In this document: in pieces, positions 56,265-64,000 of the stretch
Layout of the letters: the number at the start of each line of letters is the position of its first letter
How positions within the stretch are numbered: position 1 is the first letter of the stretch
Assembly (NCBI GenBank): GCA_918797485.1
Contig: CAKKNE010000004.1
Coordinates: 372,001 to 436,000 of the forward strand
DNA length: 64,000 nucleotides
Source of the DNA: Pelagomonas calceolata
Taxonomy: Eukaryota > Sar > Pelagophyceae > Pelagomonadales > Pelagomonadaceae
Direction of reading: 5' to 3'
Made by a program: the position numbers and the translations under genes
Notes under the pieces: model-generated
Database searches by the model: none
What the model saw: the letters and a program-made list of their open reading frames with translations, nothing else
Told to the model about the DNA's origin: nothing

Positions 56265-57470
56265 CTATCGACGCGGCGGCGGCGGCAGCGCCTCCGACTC
56301 GCCGCGGATCAGCGCCAGGTCCGCGTCGAGCGCCCCCAGGACGTCCGCCACGAGCCGCAGCGCCGACCCGAGCTTTTCCCGAATGAACGTCCTTGCGATG
56401 CGCACCAGGCACCCCCCTATCCGCGGCAGGTCCATGCGCAGGCGCTCCCGCAAGCCTTCTTCCACAAAATCCATCTTAAGGCACCACGTTTCGAGGAGTA
56501 ACCTACGGAGGGCTGGAAACGGTAAGACGGCGCTCAGGAGGTACTCGCCCCACGTTTGCTCTCCTATACTCGTCATTGTAAAAGTCCAGTGGACGTCGTC
56601 GCCGTCCGACGCGTGGTCGAGCCGCAGCTTGAGCTCCGGTAATGATATAACACCGAGCCACAGTCGCAGCTTGACTTGGATCGTGATGTCCACACTCGTT
56701 TCGCCTCCGAACTCGGTTAACGGTGGCACGACGAAGCCTTCCTGACTTCGTACGTGACCATCACAGGTCTCGAAGGCGCACTCGAAGCGGTCATAACCGA
56801 CGCCGTGCGTCCAGAGTTGATCGTCTGTGCCCGGTCGGAACACTCGGACGCGCAAAAACTGCACGTGCCGCAATACCTCGCCGATGGAGGGGTAATGCGA
56901 TTGGAGCTTCTTGAGGTCGATGGGCCAGTGCCACCGGTGCCGCGTCCCGCCTTCTACGGTAAGCGTCTCGCCGACGCACTCGTCGAGCTTTAGAATGCGC
57001 TTGTAGACTTCCTCGAGGTGCGGCGCGCTCTTTGATAGATCGGGGCGCCAAATCGGCGCTTCTTTATTTGCCTCGACGACGCTCTGGAGGCACGCCGCGA
57101 GTTCTTTCGGTCGGAAGAACCCGTCCAGAGCTACTGAGAGCTGGAACGTGCTCACGCCGTCGCCCCGCTCATCAAATGTAGCTGCGGCGCGGACCTTGTC
57201 GCTTTGGTCCTCGTCGTCCCAATGCAAGTCCGCGCCCGTCGCGCGCACCCGCAGCGGCTCGCCGTCGAAAAGCAGGGCCAGCAATCGTCGCCGCAGTTCC
57301 TTCCGCGCGTCGTGCAAAGCGCCGCACGTCTTTGCCGCGTCGTGCAGCGCCTCGATGACGCGCCTCGGCGAAAAGGCGAGCGGCGCGAGGGCGTCGCGGA
57401 TCGGCCGTCCTTTTGCTGGCGGGTCCGGCGCCTCGAGGGCGTGCATCAAGGCGTCGTGGTCGTCCGCCAT
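56265..57470 (-). CDS. Hypothetical protein, unknown fold
   Basis: 401 aa from the ATG at 57470 (MADDHDALMHALEAPDPP); an upstream in-frame ATG would add 14 residues. Mixed alpha/beta composition with Trp-rich beta segments (RHRWHWPIDLKKLQSHYPSI, LWLGVISLPELKLRLDHA, DDVHWTFTMTSIGEQTW) and basic helices near the end (LRERLRMDLPRIGGCLVRIA). It may bind lipid or another large ligand, but I recognise no domain. Single exon, divergent from the RINGv-TPR gene at 57723. Confidence 0.6.
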   Translation of the reverse strand: MADDHDALMHALEAPDPPAKGRPIRDALAPLAFSPRRVIEALHDAAKTCGALHDARKELRRRLLALLFDGEPLRVRATGADLHWDDEDQSDKVRAAATFDERGDGVSTFQLSVALDGFFRPKELAACLQSVVEANKEAPIWRPDLSKSAPHLEEVYKRILKLDECVGETLTVEGGTRHRWHWPIDLKKLQSHYPSIGEVLRHVQFLRVRVFRPGTDDQLWTHGVGYDRFECAFETCDGHVRSQEGFVVPPLTEFGGETSVDITIQVKLRLWLGVISLPELKLRLDHASDGDDVHWTFTMTSIGEQTWGEYLLSAVLPFPALRRLLLETWCLKMDFVEEGLRERLRMDLPRIGGCLVRIARTFIREKLGSALRLVADVLGALDADLALIRGESEALPPPPRR

Positions 57471-57722
57471 GACTGCTATCCCACAGCACGGATGCGCGAC
57501 GGCAGCGCTCAATTGGCTGGCTCAATGCTGTCGACAAATGACGTTTGAATCCGTCTCGGCGGCTGCTGCGAGCTTCGCGGGGCCGAGTTCGAGCTGTCGG
57601 GGCAGAGATGACCCTCGGAGAGCAGCGGGCTGCTGGCGCGCGCTAGGCCTGCGGTCACCCCTTAGGACCCACATTCGTCTTCTGCGCACCCACATCTTGC
57701 GCCGACAGCGCGCACGCGACGA

Positions 57723-58685
57723 ATGGCGACGCCGAGCAGCGACCAAGCGGCTCAAAAGTACGAGGAAGCCGCGGCGGCCGCCGTCGAGGCGTGCGCCGAG
57801 GACACGGTGGGTCAGACGTGCTACATTTGCATGGACGACGGTTCGAAGGAGGGCCTCGTGCGCGCGTGCGCATGCCGTGGGACGGCGGGCTTCGGCCACG
57901 TGTCGTGTCTGGTTCGGCAGGCGCAGGTCGCGGTGCAGCAAGGTTTGGAGAATGAGGAGAGATGCATTGCCCTGCATCGGGTAAAACGGTGGTATATCTG
58001 TCGCCTCTGCGAGCAACATTACCACGGCGCCGTGTCGAGCGCGCTCGGCTGGGCGTGCTACAAGACGTACTTTGGGAGGCCTGAGGGGGACCACCTGTGG
58101 GAATTGGCGCTCCAGATCCTATGCGGTAGTATGCAAGAGGACAAGATCGGCCGCCTCGCTATCCTCGAGCCGATCGCCGGACGGCTCGCGAGAGAGACGG
58201 AGAGGCACCCGCACAAGCTGTCCCAACTCCTCTACGTGCGCAGCCAGGTCGCCGATTGCCTCGCCCAACTGGGGCGGAACGACGAGTGTCTCGCGCTGCG
58301 GCGCCTGAACTACGAAGCAGGCCCTACGGACGCGTGGTCGCTCGCGACCGACCTCGGCGAGTCGCTCATCACGGCGCGGCACGCTGAGGCGGTCGAGTTT
58401 ACCCGCCACTATGTGGATCGGGCCAAGCGCGAGCTCGGTGAGGAGAGCCCCGTATACGAACAATGCCTCATGAGCTACGCGCGCGCGATCTCCACAGCCA
58501 CGAAACGCTCCCCGGAAATGTTAGCTGAGGCCGAGGCGATCGTCGCCGCCACCGCGCGGAAGTGGCGGCGCCGGTACGGCGACTCGCATCCGAACACGCG
58601 CATCGCAGAGGCCGGGGTGGGGAAGATCCGCGCGAAGATTTTGTTCAATGGCGTGCTCGCGGAGCTGCTTGCTTCTCGTAGGTAA
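57723..58685 (+). CDS. RING-variant - TPR protein (family member 4, no MYND)
   Basis: 320 aa. Conserved opening YEEAAAAAVEACAEDTVGQT leads into the RINGv C4HC3 domain (TCYIC, ACACRG, HVSC, CRLC), then ALGWACYKTYFGRPEGDH. The TPR region has LLYVRSQVADCLAQLGRNDE and YVDRAKRELGEESPVYEQCL. Closest in this window to the gene at 58879 (RSQxxDCLxxLGRxDECLAL and ARKWRRRxGxxHP shared), indicating a tandem duplication with loss or gain of the MYND finger. Likely ubiquitin ligase component. Confidence 0.85.
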   Translation: MATPSSDQAAQKYEEAAAAAVEACAEDTVGQTCYICMDDGSKEGLVRACACRGTAGFGHVSCLVRQAQVAVQQGLENEERCIALHRVKRWYICRLCEQHYHGAVSSALGWACYKTYFGRPEGDHLWELALQILCGSMQEDKIGRLAILEPIAGRLARETERHPHKLSQLLYVRSQVADCLAQLGRNDECLALRRLNYEAGPTDAWSLATDLGESLITARHAEAVEFTRHYVDRAKRELGEESPVYEQCLMSYARAISTATKRSPEMLAEAEAIVAATARKWRRRYGDSHPNTRIAEAGVGKIRAKILFNGVLAELLASRR

Positions 58686-58878
58686 TTATTGTGTGTAGAG
58701 GGCGAAAACCCGTCAAGCTCTCTGGGCCAGGAGCGCCCGCGTGCCCATTGCGCGCGCGCAGGCGGATTTCGGATTGACATAGACCGATAGAACTCCTCAG
58801 TCGCCTTCCCTGCTACTGCTGGCCAAATCTTATTGCGTTTCATGCAGTAGAAGTGGACGCTTGCTGCACACTGTGATC

Positions 58879-60099
58879 ATGCTCCGCAACAAATGCGCCG
58901 CCTGCGCCACACCGCTGGACTCTCAAGACACGACCAGCTGCGTGCGGTACTTGTACGAATCTAGCGATGCGTGGCCCGGATGCGTGCGGTGCCAGACGCG
59001 CTACTGCAGCGCCGCGTGTCGGCGCGCCCACTGGCGAGACGGTCACGAGCAGGTCTGCGAGGAGATAGCCCGCGGCGGTGGCGCGGAACAGCACTACGCG
59101 GATGAGAAGTACATCGAGGCCGCAGAGGAGGCGATTAAAAAGTGCGCGGACGACACCAAGGGCCAGACGTGCTACATCTGCATGGACGGGGCCGAGACTG
59201 GCGAGGGCTTGGTACGCGGCTGCGCGTGCCGCGGGGCGGCGGGGTTCGTGCACCTGTCCTGCCTGGTCGAGGACGCGCAGGTGCAGGTGGAGCAAGGCCT
59301 GGAGGACGAGATGGAGCACCAGCGACCGATGCTGGTGCCGAGGTTGATGCGGTACCTCCAGTGCCGCCTGTGCCATACCGACTTCTACGGCGCCGTCGCG
59401 GCCGCCCTCGGCTGGGCGTGCTGGGCGTCCTACGTCGGCAGGCTCGAGGGGGACAATCTTCGGAACATCGCGTTGCAGATCCTCGGGGACGCGCTGAAGC
59501 ACGGCAAACGGCACGCGGAGTCGCTCGACGCGCTGGAGGCGAATCTGGTTCGTGTCAGAGAGGGCGAGGACTACGAGGGACGGGAGGGGACCATCTTTTA
59601 CGTCCGTAGTCAGATGGGTGATTGCCTGCGCGAACTCGGGCGCCGTGACGAGTGCCTCGCCCTGCGACGCGAGAACTACGAAGCGGGGGCGGAAGCAGTG
59701 GCGGACGGAGTCGTGTCCATCAAAGCCCACCTGACCCATGCGATCGAATATTGCGAGTCCCTCAATCGGGTCGACAACGCGGCGGCGAAGGCGTTCATGC
59801 GGGACCAGGACCTCATCGCGCGGGTGACGAGCGAGTTCGGCGAGGACCACCCGACCACGCACGGCTGCCTCCACACCTACGCCTTCACGCTCATCGGCGA
59901 CCCTCGGAGACGGTGCCCCGACGACGACCTGGCCGAAGCGACGGCGATCTTCGTCGACATCGCGCGAAAATGGCGACGGAGACTCGGCGCCGCGCATCCA
60001 CAGGCGGAAATGATGCAGGAAGGGGCCAAGATATTGCAGGCGAGGATCGCCTTCAACGGCGTGCTCGACGAGCTCCTCGCTGCTGCCAGGGGAGACTAA
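58879..60099 (+). CDS. MYND - RING-variant - TPR protein (family member 5)
   Basis: 406 aa from ATG 58879 (58861 adds 6 residues). MYND finger: CAAC, CVRC, YCSAACRRAHWRDGHEQVC. RINGv: TCYIC, GCACRG, HLSC, CRLC. The block GWACWASYVGRLEGDN precedes the TPR region (VRSQMGDCLRELGRRDECLA, VTSEFGEDHPTTHGCLHTY). Adjacent paralogue at 57723; same domain order as 5983. Tandem arrangement and intact frames suggest an expanding family. Likely ubiquitin ligase with protein-binding finger. Confidence 0.87.
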   Translation: MLRNKCAACATPLDSQDTTSCVRYLYESSDAWPGCVRCQTRYCSAACRRAHWRDGHEQVCEEIARGGGAEQHYADEKYIEAAEEAIKKCADDTKGQTCYICMDGAETGEGLVRGCACRGAAGFVHLSCLVEDAQVQVEQGLEDEMEHQRPMLVPRLMRYLQCRLCHTDFYGAVAAALGWACWASYVGRLEGDNLRNIALQILGDALKHGKRHAESLDALEANLVRVREGEDYEGREGTIFYVRSQMGDCLRELGRRDECLALRRENYEAGAEAVADGVVSIKAHLTHAIEYCESLNRVDNAAAKAFMRDQDLIARVTSEFGEDHPTTHGCLHTYAFTLIGDPRRRCPDDDLAEATAIFVDIARKWRRRLGAAHPQAEMMQEGAKILQARIAFNGVLDELLAAARGD

Positions 60100-60140
60100 G
60101 TTGTCGTTGTTACACAGCCAGGGAGAAGGGAGCGCCCCCC

Positions 60141-61634
60141 CTACTTCGTCGCCAGCGCCACCTGCCGCGCCGTCCGCGGCTTCTGAGTAATGACCTCCTC
60201 TTCCCCATCCGACTCTGCAAGTTCGCGCTTCTTCGGTAAGAACCTAGTGGTCTCCTTCGATAAGTTCAGGACCTCGGTCTCCCCATCATCATAGGTAATA
60301 GTGTGCTTCGTCCGGCCATTAAAAGCCGTAATGGTACCAGCATACCACGCGCTATCTTTCGGCCACCAGACCTTCAGGCGGCGGCCGACGTTCGCCTCGA
60401 CCTTCTTCTTCGACGATGAAGCTCTCTCACCTCTATAGGAGGCCGCCGTCTTCGCGTCGACGCGATTGTTCAGTCTTCTAGATTTCTCGGCGTCGCGCTT
60501 CTTCAAGTCAGCAGCCGTAGCCTTCACATAAACGCGATGTTTGGAGGCGGCCAACACCAGCGCAAGATTAGCCTTCTCCAACGCAGCGTCCACCCTAGAA
60601 TAATCGGTACCGGACTCGCCGTCTCGCTCCAGATAGACGACGCGAATCCCGTCAAAGATGTCCGGAAAATCATCAACGACGTCGGGGAAGGCCCCCTCGC
60701 AGTCCACAACTACTGCGGTGAACTTGCGCGGCGCGACCTTCTCCCGCAGCGTCTTGAGGTCCCAGCTCTTCACCAATGAAGTAGACGCCGTCTGTTTACG
60801 ACTGGTCTTGTGGAACATCCACTGGCGCTGCGTCATCGTGTCGGGGCCGTCGAGGGCGGCTTTTTTGGCCGCGTAGACGTTGCCCTTCGCCAGCGCCCCC
60901 TTGGCGACGAAGAAGCCACTCCCTTGCAACGTTTTGTTCCTTTCAAGTGTCTCGCACATCTTCGGCTGGGGTTCCACCACCACATGGCCCTTTTTATCGG
61001 AAATGATCTTCTGGATCATGGTGCTCGCGGCGCCGATGCCGCCCCCAATTTCTAACACGCAGTCGCTCGCCGAGAGGCACCACGTCGCTACTAGTTGTTC
61101 ATGGCCTTCGTGGGAGGTCGAGTGGATGGTGTCGCCCGCCGCATTGACCAGCGTGAAGCAGGGCATGGCCGGTGTGGCTCTTCGCAGACCTCGCAACCCC
61201 GCGTCGGCGTGGACCTTGCCGAGGTTCTCGACGATGGAACCTCTAGAAACGTGGTACTCCGGGCTATTTTCTAGAGTTTTGAGGTCACCTTTGTGAGCAA
61301 TACGAGCCTCGCGCCAGCCGTCGTCGCCGCCGGCCTTCTTCTCTAGATCCGCTTCATATTTCTTTTGGGTGGCTTTATTGGGGGCCTTGAGTCTCATGTT
61401 ACCGCGCTCGACCTGGTACTTGATGTCGGCCCTCGTCGCGCCTAACTCGAAGGCCTCGCCGATGGTCTTGGCCTTGGAGTACTTGGAGTAGCGCGTCCAG
61501 CCGGCGCTCTTCCACTTCATCGTTTCTGCACTGGACATCATGAGGAAGACGGACTCGATCGGGGTTTTATCGGCGAACCACCACTCCTGGGGCTGGAGGT
61601 AGTGGCAGGCGCGGGACTTCTTGTCTTCGGCCAT
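60141..61634 (-). CDS. FkbM-like methyltransferase fused to a Tudor-like domain
   Basis: 497 aa. The N-terminus holds a helical segment (IGEAFELGATRADIKYQVER). A Rossmann methyltransferase follows: VLEIGGGIGAAST (SAM-binding GxGxG), HVVVEPQPKM (acidic strand-2 end), and VVDCEGAFPDVVDDFP, FkbM-like. A basic linker leads to a Tudor-like domain near residues 415-470 (GRRLKVWWPKDSAWYAGTIT, HTITYDDGETEVLNL). Tudor domains read methylated residues or chromatin. The combination suggests nuclear or RNP-linked methylation; substrate unknown. Single exon, convergent with the RINGv gene. Confidence 0.78.
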   Translation of the reverse strand: MAEDKKSRACHYLQPQEWWFADKTPIESVFLMMSSAETMKWKSAGWTRYSKYSKAKTIGEAFELGATRADIKYQVERGNMRLKAPNKATQKKYEADLEKKAGGDDGWREARIAHKGDLKTLENSPEYHVSRGSIVENLGKVHADAGLRGLRRATPAMPCFTLVNAAGDTIHSTSHEGHEQLVATWCLSASDCVLEIGGGIGAASTMIQKIISDKKGHVVVEPQPKMCETLERNKTLQGSGFFVAKGALAKGNVYAAKKAALDGPDTMTQRQWMFHKTSRKQTASTSLVKSWDLKTLREKVAPRKFTAVVVDCEGAFPDVVDDFPDIFDGIRVVYLERDGESGTDYSRVDAALEKANLALVLAASKHRVYVKATAADLKKRDAEKSRRLNNRVDAKTAASYRGERASSSKKKVEANVGRRLKVWWPKDSAWYAGTITAFNGRTKHTITYDDGETEVLNLSKETTRFLPKKRELAESDGEEEVITQKPRTARQVALATK

Positions 61635-62075
61635 CGTTTTGTGTTCCGGCTGGCGGCGGCGGCGTGTAGCGGGCTTGGTCTGTGGCTGGCTCTGCCGAAG
61701 CTGGCTGTTTCGGCGCGCGCTGGCGGCGTTTTCCGCTTGAAAGCGAGCGCGGGCGATAGCCTGGTATATCAGTCACTGCCTCAAGCAGTGCTGGTGCGTG
61801 GGAAACAGTAATGCAGCTGTATGCGGCTCGTAAAGTTTGAGCAGCCTCTCGCGCCATTTTGGTAACACACTAGCCCTATGAGTTGGTCTTGCGTCTCGAC
61901 CCTCGTTTGACGTCAGCTGCACGTGTAGAAGGCCCCTTGCAGGCAATTGGCACGGACCTAGGCTGAATGTCGGCCGCGCGTGAGCGGCGCGACGGCCGAT
62001 GCAGGACACATACCCCCCACGCCGCCGAGGCTAGAGCCGAGGCGCCCCACCACGCGACACGGAAAGTACACGTCC
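61635..62075. other. Intergenic region before the FkbM-Tudor gene
   Basis: 441 bp. Contains one half-site AACACACTAGC at ~61864, possibly a decayed CTAG palindrome. No gene recognised. Confidence 0.35.
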
Positions 62076-62644
62076 TTAGTCGTCGTCCGACGAGTCGCCC
62101 CACGCGCTCGAGAACGGAGAAGCCGCGAGCTTCTGCGCGCCGCTCATCGGCGGCGGCAAGGGCGGCGCCGCGGGCTTCGGCGCGGGCTTCGGCGCGGGCG
62201 CAGCAGGAGCAGCAGGCGCCGCGGGAGGCTTCGGCGCGCTCACCTTTGTTTTGGCCAAAGCGGCGTCAATAGCTCTCAGCTCCGCCTCCGCCTGAGCTTT
62301 TTTATCGAGTTCAGCCTTCGTCACGGCCCAGGCCGCGTGGGCGTCGTCCTCCTTCTCCTTGATCTTCGTCAAATATTTGATGTACTCCCCATGGTTGCGG
62401 AACGCGATGTCCTCGGACGCATCTCTCTCTTTTTGGCACTTCGCCAGATAAGCCTTGTAGGCCGCCTCATCTTTAAAATTCAGCACGACCTTCTCGGGGA
62501 TGGGCGGCTCAAGCTCCGGGCAGTTCGCCCTAGTATGATTACCACCGCAATGGTAACACCCTTTCCCCTTACCGCCTTTGCCGGAGTTCCGTCGGTCGCC
62601 CTTGCCGCCGCCGCCTCGTCCTTTGCCGCTGTTCCGTCGGTTCC

Positions 62645-62675
<31 letters not shown>

Positions 62676-62822
62676 TCGTCCTCCGCCGCCGCCGCCGCCG
62701 CCTCGTCCACTCCCTCGTCTACGGCCGCCGCTCTTCTTTTTCGAGGAGCCACCCCCTGCCGGCGCGATGCCGCCGTTGTAGCGCGGGTCCAAGGACTTGG
62801 CCATGCCGTCGCCGGGCGCCAT
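62076..62822 (-). CDS. Glycine-rich RGG protein with CCHC zinc knuckle
   Basis: 248 aa. Residues ~25-85 are Gly/Arg-rich (GRRRGSGRGGGGGGGGRGGG, NRRNSGKGRGGGGKGDRRNS). A CCHC knuckle follows: CYHCGGNHTRANC. A charged helical region (YKAYLAKCQKERDASEDIAF, LTKIKEKEDDAHAAW) and an Ala/Pro-rich tail ending in WGDSSDDD complete it. RGG plus CCHC implies single-stranded RNA binding. The trinucleotide run for the Gly stretch is at ~62640-62700 and may be length-unstable. Confidence 0.75.
62640..62705. repeat. CCG/CCTCGT trinucleotide run
   Basis: Repeated CCGCCGCCG triplets interrupted by CCTCGT, encoding poly-Gly/Arg of the RGG protein on the minus strand. Prone to slippage. Confidence 0.75.
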
Positions 62823-63380
62823 TTTTGCGTTTGCGCTTGCTTTGCTTTGCTTCCTGCAGCAGTGGTGACCTGCAGCAGCTACCTGTACGCGTGTTTGTTG
62901 CAGCTCGCAGTCTCAAGATCGATTATGAGTAATGAATGCTGTGTGCCGCGGCAGTATGAGTGCAGCAATGTGCGTATGACCGGCCAACTCGAATGTGCTT
63001 GTCGACGACTGCATTTTCAGCTATGTGCGGGTTTGAAAGCGCACTCGTCCCATGCTTCCTCTCTCGACGGATGTTGTGAAGTGCTTACGACGCCTCCCGC
63101 CGCGCCGCGGCGATCGCGACATTTGCTCTGCACCCAGCAGCAGGGAGTGGCATTGCTCATGGTGCCCCACGCCTGCTGAGAAGTTCGCATTCGTATCATT
63201 TGAGACCGGACGCACTACTGCTGTTGCAAGCGCGCGTCAAAACGGCTGCATCCCTGCGCTATTGCTGCTGAAAAAGCAGTGCAGCCTTCAGCGCGCTGCC
63301 TGGCGCGCCGTCGACGCGAAGTTACAGCCGCCGTGCCCAGCAGTAGCTAGGCAGACACGCCATCGACGTGCAGTTGTAGC
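62823..63380. promoter_or_regulatory. Divergent promoter region, RGG protein / transporter
   Basis: 558 bp. GGCGCGCCGTCGACGCGAAG and ACACGCCATCGACGTGCAG at ~63302-63373 form introner-core arms close to the transporter ATG. If an intron is here it would be in the 5' UTR; not proven. Confidence 0.35.
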
Positions 63381-64000
63381 ATGAGTGCCGTGACATGGCT
63401 CGCGATTGCGGGAGGCGCGGTCGCCCCAGGCCTCATGGCCTTCGGGCTGTTTGTCTGGGCGGACGCGTGGACCTACTCGCCGCTCGCGCTGAACGCCTTT
63501 AAGTGTGCCTTAGGGTCGTCGCTCTTCGGGCTTGTTGTGCTCATATTTTACCGAAGGCCGATGCCGGAGCGCGTCGTGTTATGGCTGGCGTTTTCCTCGC
63601 TCTTGGGAATCGTGATCGCAGATACGCTCTGGCTCGCGGCGCTGCAGATTCTCGGCGCGCGGCGCATGATCGCCATTGATGCTTTAAAACCTTTTGTGGC
63701 GGCCTTCATGGGCTACTTTTTGTTAGGTGATGCCGTGCCGTGGCTCGGGTACCTTGGTGTTGTCGTTTGTGCGCTGGGCGTGTATTTGCTGAATGTGGAG
63801 TCTGCCGAAAAGAAGGAGGCGGACGAAGACGCCGTGGAGGCCGACGACGTCGCCGTGGAAGAGGCGACGGAGCCCCCATATCTCAGAGGCTACGCCTACG
63901 CGACGGTCAACGTGGTCCTCGACGTCTACGCCGCCACGATCACGGTCGCCGAGCGCGGGCCCCTGTCCTCTGCCGAGGTCAATTTGTTGCGGTTCGGCCT
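63381..64000 (+). CDS. EamA/DMT-family transporter, N-terminal part (truncated by window end)
   Basis: 206 codons are open from ATG 63381 to the window edge. Hydrophobic helices: LAIAGGAVAPGLMAFGLFVW, LALNAFKCALGSSLFGLVVL, VVLWLAFSSLLGIVIADTLW, IAIDALKPFVAAFMGYFLLG and WLGYLGVVVCALGVYLL, the helix pattern of one EamA repeat, then an acidic loop (EKKEADEDAVEADD) and the start of a second repeat. DMT carriers export or exchange metabolites; substrate cannot be told. The frame has no stop in the window. Confidence 0.8.
   Translation, partial: MSAVTWLAIAGGAVAPGLMAFGLFVWADAWTYSPLALNAFKCALGSSLFGLVVLIFYRRPMPERVVLWLAFSSLLGIVIADTLWLAALQILGARRMIAIDALKPFVAAFMGYFLLGDAVPWLGYLGVVVCALGVYLLNVESAEKKEADEDAVEADDVAVEEATEPPYLRGYAYATVNVVLDVYAATITVAERGPLSSAEVNLLRFG

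Noticed and set aside
1-64000. CRISPR array, phage or bacterial operon
   Set aside because: No regularly spaced repeats with unique spacers; gene content is plainly eukaryotic with introns.

Overview
The window is nuclear DNA from a photosynthetic stramenopile, most likely a pelagophyte alga (Aureococcus or a close relative). The evidence is: a fucoxanthin-chlorophyll a/c light-harvesting protein and other proteins whose leaders resemble heterokont plastid signals; GC-rich, gene-dense sequence with about one gene per 1.5 kb; a spliceosomal gene complement; and many short GC-rich introns that look like introner elements (short non-autonomous DNA transposons that become introns), which are documented in Aureococcus.

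Layout. 0-15 kb: aspartate aminotransferase tail, light-harvesting protein, a small plastid protein, VTA1 (ESCRT), a zinc-ribbon protein, a carotenoid-isomerase-like oxidoreductase, a MYND/RINGv/TPR protein, a DEAD-box helicase, a large EF-hand coiled-coil protein, ARL8 and a U-box/Sel1 protein. 15-28 kb: a RINGv-TPR gene, an S9 peptidase, an F-box-like/NHL propeller gene, a Cu/Zn-SOD-like protein lacking metal ligands, three coiled-coil genes, and a chimeric second copy of the propeller gene. 28-41 kb: isocitrate lyase, lipase, RING/Sel1 protein, Mpv17-family protein, F1-ATPase delta subunit, a zinc protein, a tRNA-like gene and a four-exon repeat protein. 41-50 kb: a decayed RINGv-TPR copy, a DUF1995-like plastid protein, VPS11, a secreted Thr/Pro-rich protein and a membrane protein. 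50-64 kb: SF3B5, a KefB-type antiporter, NOL10/ENP2, a sulfotransferase, two tandem RINGv-TPR genes, an FkbM-Tudor fusion, a CCHC RNA-binding protein and a truncated DMT transporter.

Two features run through the whole window. First, about twenty introns share terminal inverted repeats and a GC-rich palindromic core (GCGTCGATGGCGT and its complement). In the clearest cases an 8-bp target duplication beginning with GT supplies the 5' splice site and the right terminal repeat supplies the AG, so splicing restores the original exon. Second, at least thirteen intergenic gaps carry a 20-27 bp imperfect palindrome bounded by CTAG half-sites, generally 60-390 bp from start codons; I know of no name for it. 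There is also evidence of local gene shuffling: a duplicated promoter module, a chimeric gene, a 55-bp direct repeat around a RINGv-TPR gene, and five members of one RINGv-TPR family.
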